Positions 9,579 through 17,881 of a DNA stretch of 55,633 nucleotides are shown here, piece by piece. The notes below the pieces were generated by a model. That model saw only the letters and a list, made by a program, of their open reading frames with translations. It had not been told where the DNA came from and searched no databases. Source of the DNA: Actinomycetota bacterium (lineage in GTDB: Bacteria; Actinomycetota; Acidimicrobiia; Acidimicrobiales; Ilumatobacteraceae); NCBI GenBank assembly GCA_026393475.1, contig JAPLAA010000091.1:1-55633 (forward strand), given 5' to 3'. The position numbers were made by a program, and so were the translations under genes. The first letter of the stretch is position 1. Every line of letters begins with the position of its first letter.

Positions 9579-10513
9579 TGCCGGCCGACGGCCCGGCCTA
9601 CCGGCTCCACGAGCCGCTGCCCACGCTCGATCGACCGGTGCTGGTCGCGATGCTCACCGGCTGGATCGATGCCAGCGGCGCCGCAGCCGCCGCCGTCGCG
9701 AGGCTCGAGCAGGCGATCGTGGCGCGACCGCTCGCCACCTTCGACGGCGACCTGTTCATCGACTACCGCGCCCGGCGACCCACGATGGAATTGCGCGAGG
9801 GCGTCAACGAGCGCCTCGTGTGGCCCGAGATCGAGCTGAAGGTCGGCCGCACACCGACCGGCGACGACGTGCTTGTGCTCACCGGTCCCGAACCCGACAC
9901 CGCGTGGCGTGGCTTCGCCGCGACGGTCACCGATCTCGCGATCGAACTCGGTGTGCGGATGGTGGTCGTGCTCGGCGCGTATCCGTTCGCGACGCCGCAC
10001 ACGCGTCCGTCGAGGCTGTCGAGCAGCTCGCCGTCGGCCGAACTGATCGCCTCGGTGCCGTTCCTGAAGAACAGCGTCGACGTCCCGGCCGGCATGGGTG
10101 CCGTGCTCGAGCACGCCTTCGTCGCCAAGGGCGTCCCCGCGCTCGGCATCTGGGCCCAGGTCCCCCACTACCTCGGCACGATGAGCCATCCGGCGGCGAG
10201 CGCGGCCCTCCTCGACGGCATCGACCGGGTGGCCGGCGTCGTGATCGACCGGAGCGCCCTCGCGAGCGAAGCGGAGATCCAGCGGCTCCGGGTCGATCAG
10301 CTCATCGAGGCCAACGCCGAGCACCGTGCAATGGTCGAGCAGTTGGAGCAGGTGTTCGACGCCAGCGAGCCGACAGGCATCGTCACAGGCATCGACACAG
10401 GTATCGACACCGGCCTCGACGGCGGATTCCAGATGCCGTCGGCCGCCGATCTGCCGAGCGGCGACGACATCGCTGCCGAGGTCGAGCGCTACCTGCGCGA
10501 TCAGGGCGACTGA
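9578..10513 (+). CDS. PAC2 family protein
   Basis: The 311-residue product resembles the PAC2 (proteasome assembly chaperone 2-like) family widespread in actinobacteria. It contains PVLVAMLTGWIDASGAAAAAV near the N-terminus, FIDYRARRP, and the GIWAQVPHYLGTMSHPAAS segment typical of the family. Its molecular role in bacteria is not established. Residues about 267-283 are a short Gly-Ile-Asp-Thr repeat encoded by 12-bp tandem units. The start overlaps the preceding stop (TGATG). Its 3' end overlaps the convergent gene by 13 bp. Confidence 0.88.
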   Translation: MPADGPAYRLHEPLPTLDRPVLVAMLTGWIDASGAAAAAVARLEQAIVARPLATFDGDLFIDYRARRPTMELREGVNERLVWPEIELKVGRTPTGDDVLVLTGPEPDTAWRGFAATVTDLAIELGVRMVVVLGAYPFATPHTRPSRLSSSSPSAELIASVPFLKNSVDVPAGMGAVLEHAFVAKGVPALGIWAQVPHYLGTMSHPAASAALLDGIDRVAGVVIDRSALASEAEIQRLRVDQLIEANAEHRAMVEQLEQVFDASEPTGIVTGIDTGIDTGLDGGFQMPSAADLPSGDDIAAEVERYLRDQGD

Positions 10514-11685
10514 GCGACCGCCCACCACCCGGCGAGGGTGGCAGCAGCGGCGAGGTACAGCCGACGCGCCGACGGGTCGAGTGCCGCGGCATCGAGACAG
10601 GCGAGCGTGTACTTCACCAGGTGGGCGTCGTGGTGGGTCGCGGCGACGGTGGCGAGGGTCGTCGTCGCCTCGTCGAACGCCGACTCGGGCAGGTGCCACA
10701 GCGCCGCCCGTGCGACCTCGGGTCCTGCGGCGATCGCCTGCTCGAACGGCAGGTCGACCGGCGACCACGATTCGGCGATCGACCGATCGAGTGGGCTGCG
10801 GGCGAGCGACGCACGGAACCCCAGCACGTGTGTGGCGGCCACGGCGAGCGCTCGCGCCGGCGAGGCACACGCATCGGCCACGCCGAGCACGGCCTGGGGC
10901 ATGGTGAGGCAGTGGCTCCAGCCGTACGGCGCGTCGTCGGTGGGCTCGGCGAGCATCGACCACGCGGCCAGGCGGGTGAGCGCCGCACCGTGGGCCGCGA
11001 CCTCGTCGGGCGTCGCCTGCAGCAGTGGGGTCAGCAGCCGTGGGGCGAGATCGGGCACGTCCACCCGCGACATCAGCGGGTGGATGAACGTGCTGCTCGG
11101 GCGTCCGAGTCGGGGCGCGTCGGCCAGGATCGCGAACAGGTCGACGTCAGCGGGTGCGGCATCGTCCACCGCCTCGTCGATCCAGCCGATGCGCCAGTCG
11201 GGTCGGCGGGCGAGCTCGCGGCACAGCTGGCGCAGCAACCGACCCGTCAGCTCCCGGTTCGGCGCCACGCGGGGGTACAGCCACAGGAAGATCGGCGCGT
11301 GGCCGGCCGCCGACAGTCGGGGGATCACCGCGTCGGCGAGCAGCGCCGGCAGGTCTGCTGCGGCGACGTGATCGCCGATCCAGGTGCTGTACGCGTCGAC
11401 CCCGTCGAGATCGCCGGCGTCGACCGCACCGACCAGCGCCGCTGCTGCGGCGACCACCGACTCCGGCGACACGACCTCGGGTGGTGCCACCGGATCGCCG
11501 AAGCCCTCGAACTCGTCGACCATCTCGGTGATCCGACGCATCGCCGTCTCGCGTCGATCTGCACGCACGGTCGGCAACAACGCCGTGCGAGCCAACAACT
11601 CCAACGGTGCATGCAGCACGAACGAATCGGCCGGTTCCTGTCGTGGCACGGCGATCACGTCGGCCACAGCGCTCATCACGTTCAT
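10501..11685 (-). CDS. Uncharacterised protein, possibly questin-oxidase-like (DUF4243); probable SoxR target
   Basis: The 394-residue product is helical and soluble, with no signal peptide. The C-terminal segment HDAHLVKYTLACLDAAAL followed by RRLYLAAAATLAGWW, and several scattered His residues (FIHPLM, GWSHCLTMP, ATHVLGF), recall the questin oxidase/DUF4243 family, but the similarity is by eye and weak. It starts 7 nt after TACGGT, which with TTGACT and a 19-bp spacer forms a SoxR-type promoter. soxR is the divergent neighbour. If it is a quinone-modifying oxygenase, control by a sensor of redox-cycling compounds would make sense. Its 3' end overlaps the PAC2 gene by 13 bp. Confidence 0.6.
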   Translation of the reverse strand: MNVMSAVADVIAVPRQEPADSFVLHAPLELLARTALLPTVRADRRETAMRRITEMVDEFEGFGDPVAPPEVVSPESVVAAAAALVGAVDAGDLDGVDAYSTWIGDHVAAADLPALLADAVIPRLSAAGHAPIFLWLYPRVAPNRELTGRLLRQLCRELARRPDWRIGWIDEAVDDAAPADVDLFAILADAPRLGRPSSTFIHPLMSRVDVPDLAPRLLTPLLQATPDEVAAHGAALTRLAAWSMLAEPTDDAPYGWSHCLTMPQAVLGVADACASPARALAVAATHVLGFRASLARSPLDRSIAESWSPVDLPFEQAIAAGPEVARAALWHLPESAFDEATTTLATVAATHHDAHLVKYTLACLDAAALDPSARRLYLAAAATLAGWWAVAQSP

Positions 11686-11692
11686 GGCAGTG

Positions 11693-11723
11693 ACCGTAGA
11701 ACTTGAAGTTGACGTGAAGTCAA
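11693..11723 (-). promoter_or_regulatory. SoxR-box promoter with 19-bp spacer
   Basis: On the minus strand TTGACT (11723-11718) and TACGGT (11698-11693) are separated by exactly 19 bp, the over-long spacer typical of MerR-family-activated promoters. The spacer region agrees at about 12 of 17 positions with the classical SoxR box core (CTCAAGTTAACTTGAG type). The ATG follows 7 nt after the -10. SoxR is expected to bind here and activate when its [2Fe-2S] cluster is oxidised. Confidence 0.75.
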
Positions 11724-11743
11724 GGGTTGATCGCGCGCCACGG

Positions 11744-11749
11744 TAGGGT
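11744..11749 (+). promoter_or_regulatory. Putative -10 (TAGGGT) of soxR
   Basis: TAGGGT is 7 nt before the soxR ATG. The SoxR box lies just upstream, so autoregulation is likely. Confidence 0.45.
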
Positions 11750-11756
11750 CCGAACG

Positions 11757-12215
11757 ATGGACGAGCTGCTCACCATCGGCGAGGTCGCCGAACGCACGGG
11801 CGTGAGCACGGCGACCCTGCGCTTCTACGAGGCCGAGTCGCTCCTGCGATCGGTGCGCACCGCCGGCAACCAACGCCGCTACGACCGCGAGGTGCTGCGG
11901 CGCGTGAGCTTCGTCCGGATCGCCCAACAGGTGGGCCTCACGCTTGACGAGATCCGTGCACATCTCGCCTCGCTCCCCCAGGAACGCACCCCCACCAAGG
12001 CCGACTGGGCCCGCCTCTCGCGCAGTTGGCGCCCACGGCTCGACGAACAGATCGCGGTCATGCAGCGGCTGCGCGACCAGCTCGACGAGTGCATCGGTTG
12101 CGGCTGCCTGTCGTTGCGGGCATGCGCGCTGTACAACCCGGGCGACACCGCTGCCCGCTTCGGCGCCGGGGCCCGCTATCTGCTCGGCGACCCGCCGACC
12201 CGCCCCGACCGCTGA
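11757..12215 (+). CDS. soxR: Redox-sensitive transcriptional regulator SoxR
   Basis: The 152-residue MerR-family protein has an N-terminal winged helix (TIGEVAERTGVSTATLRFYE), a dimerisation helix and the four-cysteine cluster C112-x2-C115-x-C117-x5-C123 (CIGCGCLSLRAC). That cluster binds the [2Fe-2S] centre defining SoxR. In actinobacteria SoxR usually answers redox-active small molecules and controls a few nearby genes rather than soxS, which fits the SoxR-box promoter of the divergent gene. The start at 11757 gives the expected N-terminus and has TAGGGT 7 nt before it. Its stop abuts the convergent LysR stop in the palindrome TGATCA. Confidence 0.95.
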   Translation: MDELLTIGEVAERTGVSTATLRFYEAESLLRSVRTAGNQRRYDREVLRRVSFVRIAQQVGLTLDEIRAHLASLPQERTPTKADWARLSRSWRPRLDEQIAVMQRLRDQLDECIGCGCLSLRACALYNPGDTAARFGAGARYLLGDPPTRPDR

Positions 12216-13166
12216 TCAGCCGGCAGCCATCACTCCGGCAGCCATCACTCCGGCAGGCTCGAACGTGGGCAAGGCCGCGCACACCGTGCGGGCCAGCTCG
12301 ATGAACCGCTCCGCAGCGGGGATCAGCGTGCGACCCTTGCGACGAGCGATGGTCACCACCCGCGGCGGCACGTCGGGCTCGAGCCGCGAGACATGCACCC
12401 CGGCATCGTTGGTGTCGACCGCGAGGAACGGCAGGATCGCCCGCCCCATCCCCGCCCGCACCATCGCCTGCACCGCCGCGTTGTCGTTCGTGCGGAACAC
12501 GTAGTCGGGCTCCACCCCGTGACTGCGCAGGCAGTCGTCGATCATGAGCTGACAGAAGCACGGCGACTGGCCGATGAGCGGCGCGCCGCTCAGCGATTCG
12601 AGCGTGACGTGCGACTGGAAGGCCTGCTCGCCCGCCGACGACACGAGCACGAACGGGTCGCGCATCAGCTCGAACGACTCGATGCCCTCGTGCTCGGGAG
12701 CACCGACGACGAACGACAGATCGAGCTCGTCGGCGAGCAGCTTGGCGACCAGCTCGTCGTTCTCGTCGCTCTCGATGCAGCGCACCGACAGACCGGGTCG
12801 CTCGCTGCGCAGCCGACCGATCACCTCGGGCAGCACGTTCACCGACACGCTCTGGAACGACCCGATCACGAGCCGGCCGACCTCGCCGGCACGTAGCGAA
12901 CGCAGCTCGTCCTCGGCCGCACGCATGCGGTCGGTCATCGAGTCGGCGTACGCCAGCAGGATGGCCCCGGTGGGCGTGAGCTCGACTCGCCGGGGACCGC
13001 CGGGGCGGTCGAACACCCGCTCGCCGATCGCCCGCTCGAGCCCGGCGATCTGCTGGCTGATGGCCGACTGGGTGAACCCCAGCCGTTCGGCCGCCCGGCC
13101 GAACGAGCCTTCGGCGGCCACGGCCTGCAGCGCACGGAGCTGGCGGATCTCGACGTCCTGGAGCAT
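12216..13166 (-). CDS. LysR-family transcriptional regulator
   Basis: The 316-residue product begins MLQDVEIRQLRALQAVAAEG, with an N-terminal winged HTH (FGRAAERLGFTQSAISQQIAGLE) and a periplasmic-binding-protein-like effector domain (about 90-300). The regulon and effector are unknown. The start at 13166 was chosen because TATGAT lies 6 nt upstream; an in-frame codon at 13196 would place that hexamer inside the gene. The C-terminus is a GVMAA repeat encoded by two copies of the 15-mer CAGCCATCACTCCGG (12223-12252), so its length may vary between strains. It is divergent from the small gene at 13221. Confidence 0.9.
   Translation of the reverse strand: MLQDVEIRQLRALQAVAAEGSFGRAAERLGFTQSAISQQIAGLERAIGERVFDRPGGPRRVELTPTGAILLAYADSMTDRMRAAEDELRSLRAGEVGRLVIGSFQSVSVNVLPEVIGRLRSERPGLSVRCIESDENDELVAKLLADELDLSFVVGAPEHEGIESFELMRDPFVLVSSAGEQAFQSHVTLESLSGAPLIGQSPCFCQLMIDDCLRSHGVEPDYVFRTNDNAAVQAMVRAGMGRAILPFLAVDTNDAGVHVSRLEPDVPPRVVTIARRKGRTLIPAAERFIELARTVCAALPTFEPAGVMAAGVMAAG
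12223..12252. repeat. 15-bp tandem repeat at the 3' end of the LysR gene
   Basis: Two copies of CAGCCATCACTCCGG, head-to-tail. Being a multiple of three it stays in frame and adds five residues per copy to the C-terminus. Confidence 0.85.
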
Positions 13167-13172
13167 GGAGCA

Positions 13173-13208
13173 ATCATAAGCCCCACTGATCAGCATGACA
13201 AGGGATCA
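13173..13208 (-). promoter_or_regulatory. LysR promoter (TATGAT) and dyad candidate
   Basis: TATGAT (13178-13173) is 6 nt before the ATG. Upstream there is an 8-bp palindrome CTGATCAG, and TGATC and GATCA arms (about 13187-13208) that could be the regulator's own binding site. The dyad assignment is tentative. Confidence 0.4.
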
Positions 13209-13220
13209 TCGCTGTACAGA

Positions 13221-13517
13221 ATGAACACCCCGGCGCACACTGGCCACATGAGCCCCTCGACCCTCGCCACCGACCCCTACCTCGACCAGCTCGCCCACCT
13301 GATCGCCGACCACGGCATCGGGTCGTTCGAGAGCGACATCAGCCGCCTCGTCGTCCGCCTGCGCGCCGCCGGCCTCCGCTGCCCCACCGTCGACCTGCTC
13401 GCCGACAAGCGCGCCCCTGGCGTGGCCCGCGAGCGGGCGTTCGGCATGCTCGTCGGCCTCCTGCTCGACGACCGCACCACGGCGACGCCCGCCGGCCAGC
13501 TGAGCCACGCCGCCTGA
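13221..13517 (+). CDS. Small hypothetical protein divergent from the LysR regulator
   Basis: The 98-residue product is predicted soluble and mostly helical (DPYLDQLAHLIADHGIGSFESD, then LVVRLRAAGLRCPTVDLLADK). I recognise no family. An alternative ATG at 13248 gives MSPSTLATDPYL and an 89-residue protein, equally plausible because neither start has a clear ribosome binding site. Divergent position next to a LysR gene makes it a candidate target. Codon composition is like that of its neighbours. Confidence 0.55.
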   Translation: MNTPAHTGHMSPSTLATDPYLDQLAHLIADHGIGSFESDISRLVVRLRAAGLRCPTVDLLADKRAPGVARERAFGMLVGLLLDDRTTATPAGQLSHAA

Positions 13518-13523
13518 TCCGTC

Positions 13524-15146
13524 CTACGCCGCCGGCGCGACGACGGCGGCAGCGATGACACCGGTGGCCCACGTGGCGTCCAGGAACTCCAGTCGTCCGC
13601 CGCTCAGCACCGCGAACATGTCCGATGGCACGACCGACAGCGGCACCCGACCGATCTCGGGCACCGTGAGCGGCCCGACCGATGTCGGCGCGGCATTGCC
13701 GGGCGGCCCGACGACGGCCTGCTGCTGCGTGGTGCCGTCGTCGACGACGGCGTGGAGCACGCCGTCGGCATCGAACCACGGCGACCGGTAGACCTGCCCG
13801 TCGAGCGGTGCGTGGAAGCGGATCGAGCCGGTCGCCACGTCCATCACCGCGAGCGCACCCCGATCGGAGACCTCGGCGACCAGGGTCCGCGAGTCCGGCG
13901 ACCAGACGGGACGGTTGACGTACGTGCCCCACGTGTCGAAGCCCGCCAGCGAGTCCCCCTCGCCGATCACCACTGATCGGTCGACGGCACGCAGTTCGAC
14001 GCTCGGCATCGCGGTCACTGCCGCAACCCACCGACCGTCGGGCGAGGCCGAGACCACGATGCCCGACCCGACGATCTCCGGCCCGGTGCTGACCCCTGGC
14101 GTGAACCGGTAGAGCGTGTCCGACACCGGCTCCGGGCCGACCGACCACCAGATCGTGCCGTCGGGCGACACGACGATCGAATCGACGTACGGGACCGAGC
14201 CCTCCTCAGGTGCCGGCTGCGTCGGGTCGGTGAACGTCGCGAGCACTTCGAGCCGCTCACCCGTGTCGCCGTCGTACCGGGCGAGAAGGCCGTCGCAGGT
14301 GAACAGGACGAGATCACCTCGTCCGCCGGTGCCGGACACGGTCACGTCCTCGGCACACGACGGGAACTCCTGGAACGAGCGGAACGTGGCCGTCGTGGTG
14401 GCGCGAGTGCGATCGTCCGCCGAGGCGTCGTACCGGAGCCCGAGCAGCACGGAGCGGATCTCCTCGAGCGAGAACGCGTCGTCGCGGTATTCGGACGTCT
14501 CGAGGTCGTACGAGCGGAGCGCCTCCACCGTGAACCACGTGTCGCCGTCGACGCCGTAGCCCGCGGCATTCGCGGCCTCGTACGCCAGCCCGTCGAGCGT
14601 CCATCCGCCGAGACCCAGCTCAGGCGCGTCGTCTCGTACCGGATAGGCGGCAGTGTCGAGGCTGCCCAGGCGGATCCGCAGCGAGCGGCCGTCGGCGAAC
14701 CAGAGCTGCACGATCGAGTCCGCACGGCCGAGCGGGGTGAATCCGAACGTCTCCACGGTGCGGATGCGCTCGGGCTCGGCGGGCAGCACGGTGGCGACCA
14801 GACCGTTGCCGAGATCGACGGGGTCGACGGCGTCGGCCGGTGGCGCGTCCGCAGTCGTCGACGGCGACACGTCCGATGCGGCGGAACTGTCGGCCGGGGC
14901 GATGCGGGCGTCGTCGTTGCCCGCTGTGAACACCGTGACGCCGACGGCGAGCACCGCCACCGCCGCCGCAGCAGCCAACAGTGGGCCGGTCCGACGATGG
15001 CGCGACCGGTCCTCGATCCCCAGCACCGGCGCCATCCGGACGCCTGCGCGCACGTCGGTCAGCGCCTGCTCGGTGTCGGCCACACGTGCGGCCGTGGTGT
15101 GCACCTCGTCGACGGCGTCGCGTGCGATCCGGTCCAGCTCGTCCAT
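13524..15146 (-). CDS. Membrane-anchored propeller-like protein coupled to an ECF sigma factor (candidate anti-sigma)
   Basis: The 540-residue product has a cytoplasmic N-terminus of about 53 residues, one membrane segment (about 54-74, LLAAAAAVAVLAVGVTVFTAG), an Asp/Ser/Ala linker and a long extracytoplasmic part. The C-terminal half has beta-propeller-like repeats such as RPVWSPDSRTLVAEVSD and DGTIWWSVGPEP. The ATG overlaps the sigma factor stop (TGATG); a GTG one codon earlier is the alternative. A gene translationally coupled to an ECF sigma factor and anchored in the membrane is usually its anti-sigma factor or sensor. The short N-terminus is not a recognisable zinc anti-sigma domain, so this remains inference. 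Confidence 0.65.
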   Translation of the reverse strand: MDELDRIARDAVDEVHTTAARVADTEQALTDVRAGVRMAPVLGIEDRSRHRRTGPLLAAAAAVAVLAVGVTVFTAGNDDARIAPADSSAASDVSPSTTADAPPADAVDPVDLGNGLVATVLPAEPERIRTVETFGFTPLGRADSIVQLWFADGRSLRIRLGSLDTAAYPVRDDAPELGLGGWTLDGLAYEAANAAGYGVDGDTWFTVEALRSYDLETSEYRDDAFSLEEIRSVLLGLRYDASADDRTRATTTATFRSFQEFPSCAEDVTVSGTGGRGDLVLFTCDGLLARYDGDTGERLEVLATFTDPTQPAPEEGSVPYVDSIVVSPDGTIWWSVGPEPVSDTLYRFTPGVSTGPEIVGSGIVVSASPDGRWVAAVTAMPSVELRAVDRSVVIGEGDSLAGFDTWGTYVNRPVWSPDSRTLVAEVSDRGALAVMDVATGSIRFHAPLDGQVYRSPWFDADGVLHAVVDDGTTQQQAVVGPPGNAAPTSVGPLTVPEIGRVPLSVVPSDMFAVLSGGRLEFLDATWATGVIAAAVVAPAA

Positions 15147-15673
15147 CACTGCGCTCCTTCTTCGTCCGTCGCGTCGTGCGTCGCCTCGGCGTGCACACCG
15201 AGCGCGATCGCCAGCGCTGCCCTCGCCGCGTGCAGGGTCGACTTCACCGTGCCCGACGCCATCTCGAGCGTCGCAGCCACCTCACCGACGCTGCGGTCCT
15301 CGAGGTAGTAGAGGGCGATCACGGCTCGCTGCTTGTCGGGCAGCGCTCGAACGGCCGCCCAGAAGCGAGCGCTCTCGCTCTCGGGCACTCCCGCGATCTC
15401 CTGGCCATCGCGTCGGTCGAGCCGTCGCAGCGCGACGTCTTCGCGCCGCCGACGGCGGTGCCAGTCGATCGTCGCGTTGACGGTCACTCGCCGCGCCCAG
15501 GCACCGGGCCGATCGAGCTGCGACACCTGCGCCCAGTCGCGGTACGCCTTCGTCATCGTGTCCTGCACGAGATCCCGTGCCACCTCCGGGACGCCGGTCA
15601 GGCCGATGGCGAGCGCGACGAGCCGTGGATGTTCCGCACGGAAGAACTCGTCGAAGTCGCTGCCCACGCCCAT
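15146..15673 (-). CDS. ECF-family RNA polymerase sigma factor (SigE-like)
   Basis: The 175-residue product starts MGVGSDFDEFFRAEHPRLVALA. It contains sigma region 2 (VARDLVQDTMTKAYRDW, then WARRVTVNATIDWHRRRRRE) and region 4 (LPDKQRAVIALYYLEDRSVGEVAATLEMASGTVKSTLHAARAAL). It lacks regions 1 and 3, as ECF factors do. The ATG at 15673 was chosen because the preceding frame has no family character and GAGGAA precedes this start. It directly precedes and overlaps the propeller-like membrane protein, its likely regulator. The regulon cannot be deduced here. Confidence 0.93.
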   Translation of the reverse strand: MGVGSDFDEFFRAEHPRLVALAIGLTGVPEVARDLVQDTMTKAYRDWAQVSQLDRPGAWARRVTVNATIDWHRRRRREDVALRRLDRRDGQEIAGVPESESARFWAAVRALPDKQRAVIALYYLEDRSVGEVAATLEMASGTVKSTLHAARAALAIALGVHAEATHDATDEEGAQ

Positions 15674-15807
15674 GTGGTTCCTCGTCCGTTCGATGGTCCT
15701 CACGACTCTCACACGTCGCAGCGGTTCGATCGGTTCATCCCATGAGGAGAAGAGGGAGTACGTTGCGTCACGACACTGATCCAGGGACAGCACACAGGGG
15801 GACCCAC

Positions 15808-16827
15808 ATGAAGGTCGACGGAGGCATCGGCACCGATCTGCACAAGGCGGGCGCCGCCGCGAAGGAAGCGGAGGCCGCCGGTTACAACGGCGTGTGGACC
15901 GCCGAGACGAGCCACGACCCGTTCTTCCCGCTGCTGCTCGCCGCCGAGCACACCGAGACCCTCGAGCTGGGCACGTCGATCGCGGTGGCGTTCGCCCGCA
16001 ACCCGATGACCCTCGCCAACATCGGCTGGGACCTGCAGGCGTACTCGAAGGGCCGGTTCAACCTCGGCCTCGGCAGCCAGATCAAGCCGCACATCACCAA
16101 GCGGTTCAGCATGGAGTGGAGCCACCCGGCACCGCGCATGCGCGAGATGATCCTCGCCATCCGGGCCATCTGGGACACGTGGGAGAACGGCACGCCACTC
16201 AACTTCCGTGGCGATTACTACACGCACACGCTGATGACCCCGTTCTTCACGCCCGACCGCGCCGACCTGGCCGGGTTCGGGGTGCCGAAGATCTTCCTCG
16301 CAGGTGTGGGCGAGCTGATGACCGAGGTCGCCGGCGAGGTGTGCGACGGCTTCCTGTGCCACGGCTTCACCACCGAGAAGTACCTCCGCGAGGTCACCAT
16401 CCCGGCGCTCGAGCGTGGTCGCGCCAAGTCCGGCAAGACGATGGAGGGCTTCGAGATCGTCGGCCCGAGCTTCGTGGTCACCGGCAACACCGAAGAGGAG
16501 ATGGCGGCAGCCGCCGCCGGCACCCGCCAGCAGATCGCGTTCTACGGCTCCACGCCCGCCTACCGCGGCGTGCTCGACATCCACGGATGGGGCGGCCTGC
16601 AGGACGAGCTGAACACGCTGTCGAAGGCCGGCAAGTGGGTCGAGATGGGCAATCTCATCGACGACGAGATCCTCAACACCTTCGCCGTCGTCGGCGAGCC
16701 CGAGACCGTCGCCCCCGAACTGCACCGCCGCTACGGCGACGTGATCGAGCGGATCAGCTTCTACGCCCCGTACAAGAGCGATCCCGAGCGCTGGAGCAAG
16801 GTGCTCGCCGACCTCAAGTCGTCCTGA
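15808..16827 (+). CDS. LLM-class (F420-dependent type) oxidoreductase
   Basis: The 339-residue product is a luciferase-like monooxygenase-class TIM barrel. It starts MKVDGGIGTDLHKAGAAAK with AGYNGVWTAETSHDPFFPLLLAAEHT. It carries the family segment LGTSIAVAFARNPMTLANIGWDLQ and the glycine-rich GRFNLGLGSQIKPHITKRF. In actinobacteria such proteins generally use coenzyme F420 rather than FMN; the substrate is unknown. AGGGGGA (15796-15802) is a good ribosome binding site before the ATG. The gene is divergent from the ECF sigma factor, with 134 bp between them. Confidence 0.9.
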   Translation: MKVDGGIGTDLHKAGAAAKEAEAAGYNGVWTAETSHDPFFPLLLAAEHTETLELGTSIAVAFARNPMTLANIGWDLQAYSKGRFNLGLGSQIKPHITKRFSMEWSHPAPRMREMILAIRAIWDTWENGTPLNFRGDYYTHTLMTPFFTPDRADLAGFGVPKIFLAGVGELMTEVAGEVCDGFLCHGFTTEKYLREVTIPALERGRAKSGKTMEGFEIVGPSFVVTGNTEEEMAAAAAGTRQQIAFYGSTPAYRGVLDIHGWGGLQDELNTLSKAGKWVEMGNLIDDEILNTFAVVGEPETVAPELHRRYGDVIERISFYAPYKSDPERWSKVLADLKSS

Positions 16828-16855
16828 CCGACCCGGTCGCGCAGGCGTCGGCCGG

Positions 16856-17737
16856 TCAGCGACCGATCGCCACCAGGGCCAACGCCACACCGGCGAGCAC
16901 GAGGCCACCGATCTGCACCCGTGTCAACCGCTCGCGCAGCACGATCCCGGCGAGTGCCACCGTGGTTGCCGGGTACAGCGACGCGATCGCCGCGACCCAT
17001 GTGAGCTGACCACGGTCGAGCGCGGCCAGATAGGTCGCGTTCGCCGCGCAGTCGAGCACCCCGGCGACCGCGATGTACCCGATCGACGAGCGATGCGGGC
17101 GGCTCCAACCGCCACCGGCGGTGAGGACGAGGACGAGGACGCCGATCGATGCCGCCCGGGCACCGAGCAACGGCGACAGGCCGGCCTCGTCGGACGCGCG
17201 CGACAGCAGGACGAAGAACAGACCGAAGCCGACACCGGCCACGAACGACAGGCGCGTCGTGAGCGCACCGAACTCGCGAGCGACCCACCGCTCGCGCGGG
17301 GTGAGCCGCAGCGAGGCGCGGTTCCCGGCACCACCCGCCGACACGAGCGCGCCGGCCGGGATCGACACGCCGATGCCCACGAGCGTCAGCACCGACGGGC
17401 GTTCACCGAACGCCAGGCCGGCGACCAGCGGGACGAGTGCACCGACGAGCGCCGTCGTGGCCGCCGCCGTCGACATCGGCCCGATCGCCAGCGCCCGGTA
17501 GAAGCACACGAGCGCGACCGCCACACACACGCCTCCGGCCGCGCCCCACGCCAGGTCACGCACGATCCACTCGTCCGGGGGCACCACGAGGAGCACCCCG
17601 ACGAGCGCGATCAGGCTGACGAACTGGGCGACGACGGTGACGATCGCCGAGTCGGTGCGCTTGCTGGCCATCGCACCGGAGAAGTCGGACGCACCGTAGG
17701 AGACGCTCGACAGGGTAGCGAGCAGGACCGCGAACAT
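16856..17737 (-). CDS. EamA/DMT-family transporter
   Basis: The 293-residue product has about ten membrane segments arranged as two EamA repeats. It begins MFAVLLATLSSVSYGASDFSGAMASK and ends in IGGLVLAGVALALVAIGR. The repeat motif IASLYPATTVALAGIVLRERLT near the end is typical of the drug/metabolite transporter superfamily. The transported compound is unknown. The start at 17737 removes a short N-terminal extension and leaves TACGAC 6 nt upstream. Confidence 0.88.
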   Translation of the reverse strand: MFAVLLATLSSVSYGASDFSGAMASKRTDSAIVTVVAQFVSLIALVGVLLVVPPDEWIVRDLAWGAAGGVCVAVALVCFYRALAIGPMSTAAATTALVGALVPLVAGLAFGERPSVLTLVGIGVSIPAGALVSAGGAGNRASLRLTPRERWVAREFGALTTRLSFVAGVGFGLFFVLLSRASDEAGLSPLLGARAASIGVLVLVLTAGGGWSRPHRSSIGYIAVAGVLDCAANATYLAALDRGQLTWVAAIASLYPATTVALAGIVLRERLTRVQIGGLVLAGVALALVAIGR

Positions 17738-17881
17738 GGGAGGGTCGTACCTACCGGGCGGACCCGTCACCCGCAGCGGCTGCCGTCACGCCGGCCGACG
17801 CTACCTCGGCCGCCGTCGCATCAGGGCTCCCCGACCAGGCTGGCCGGGGGATTTCGCTCAATCGCGGCACCGTGGTGACCG

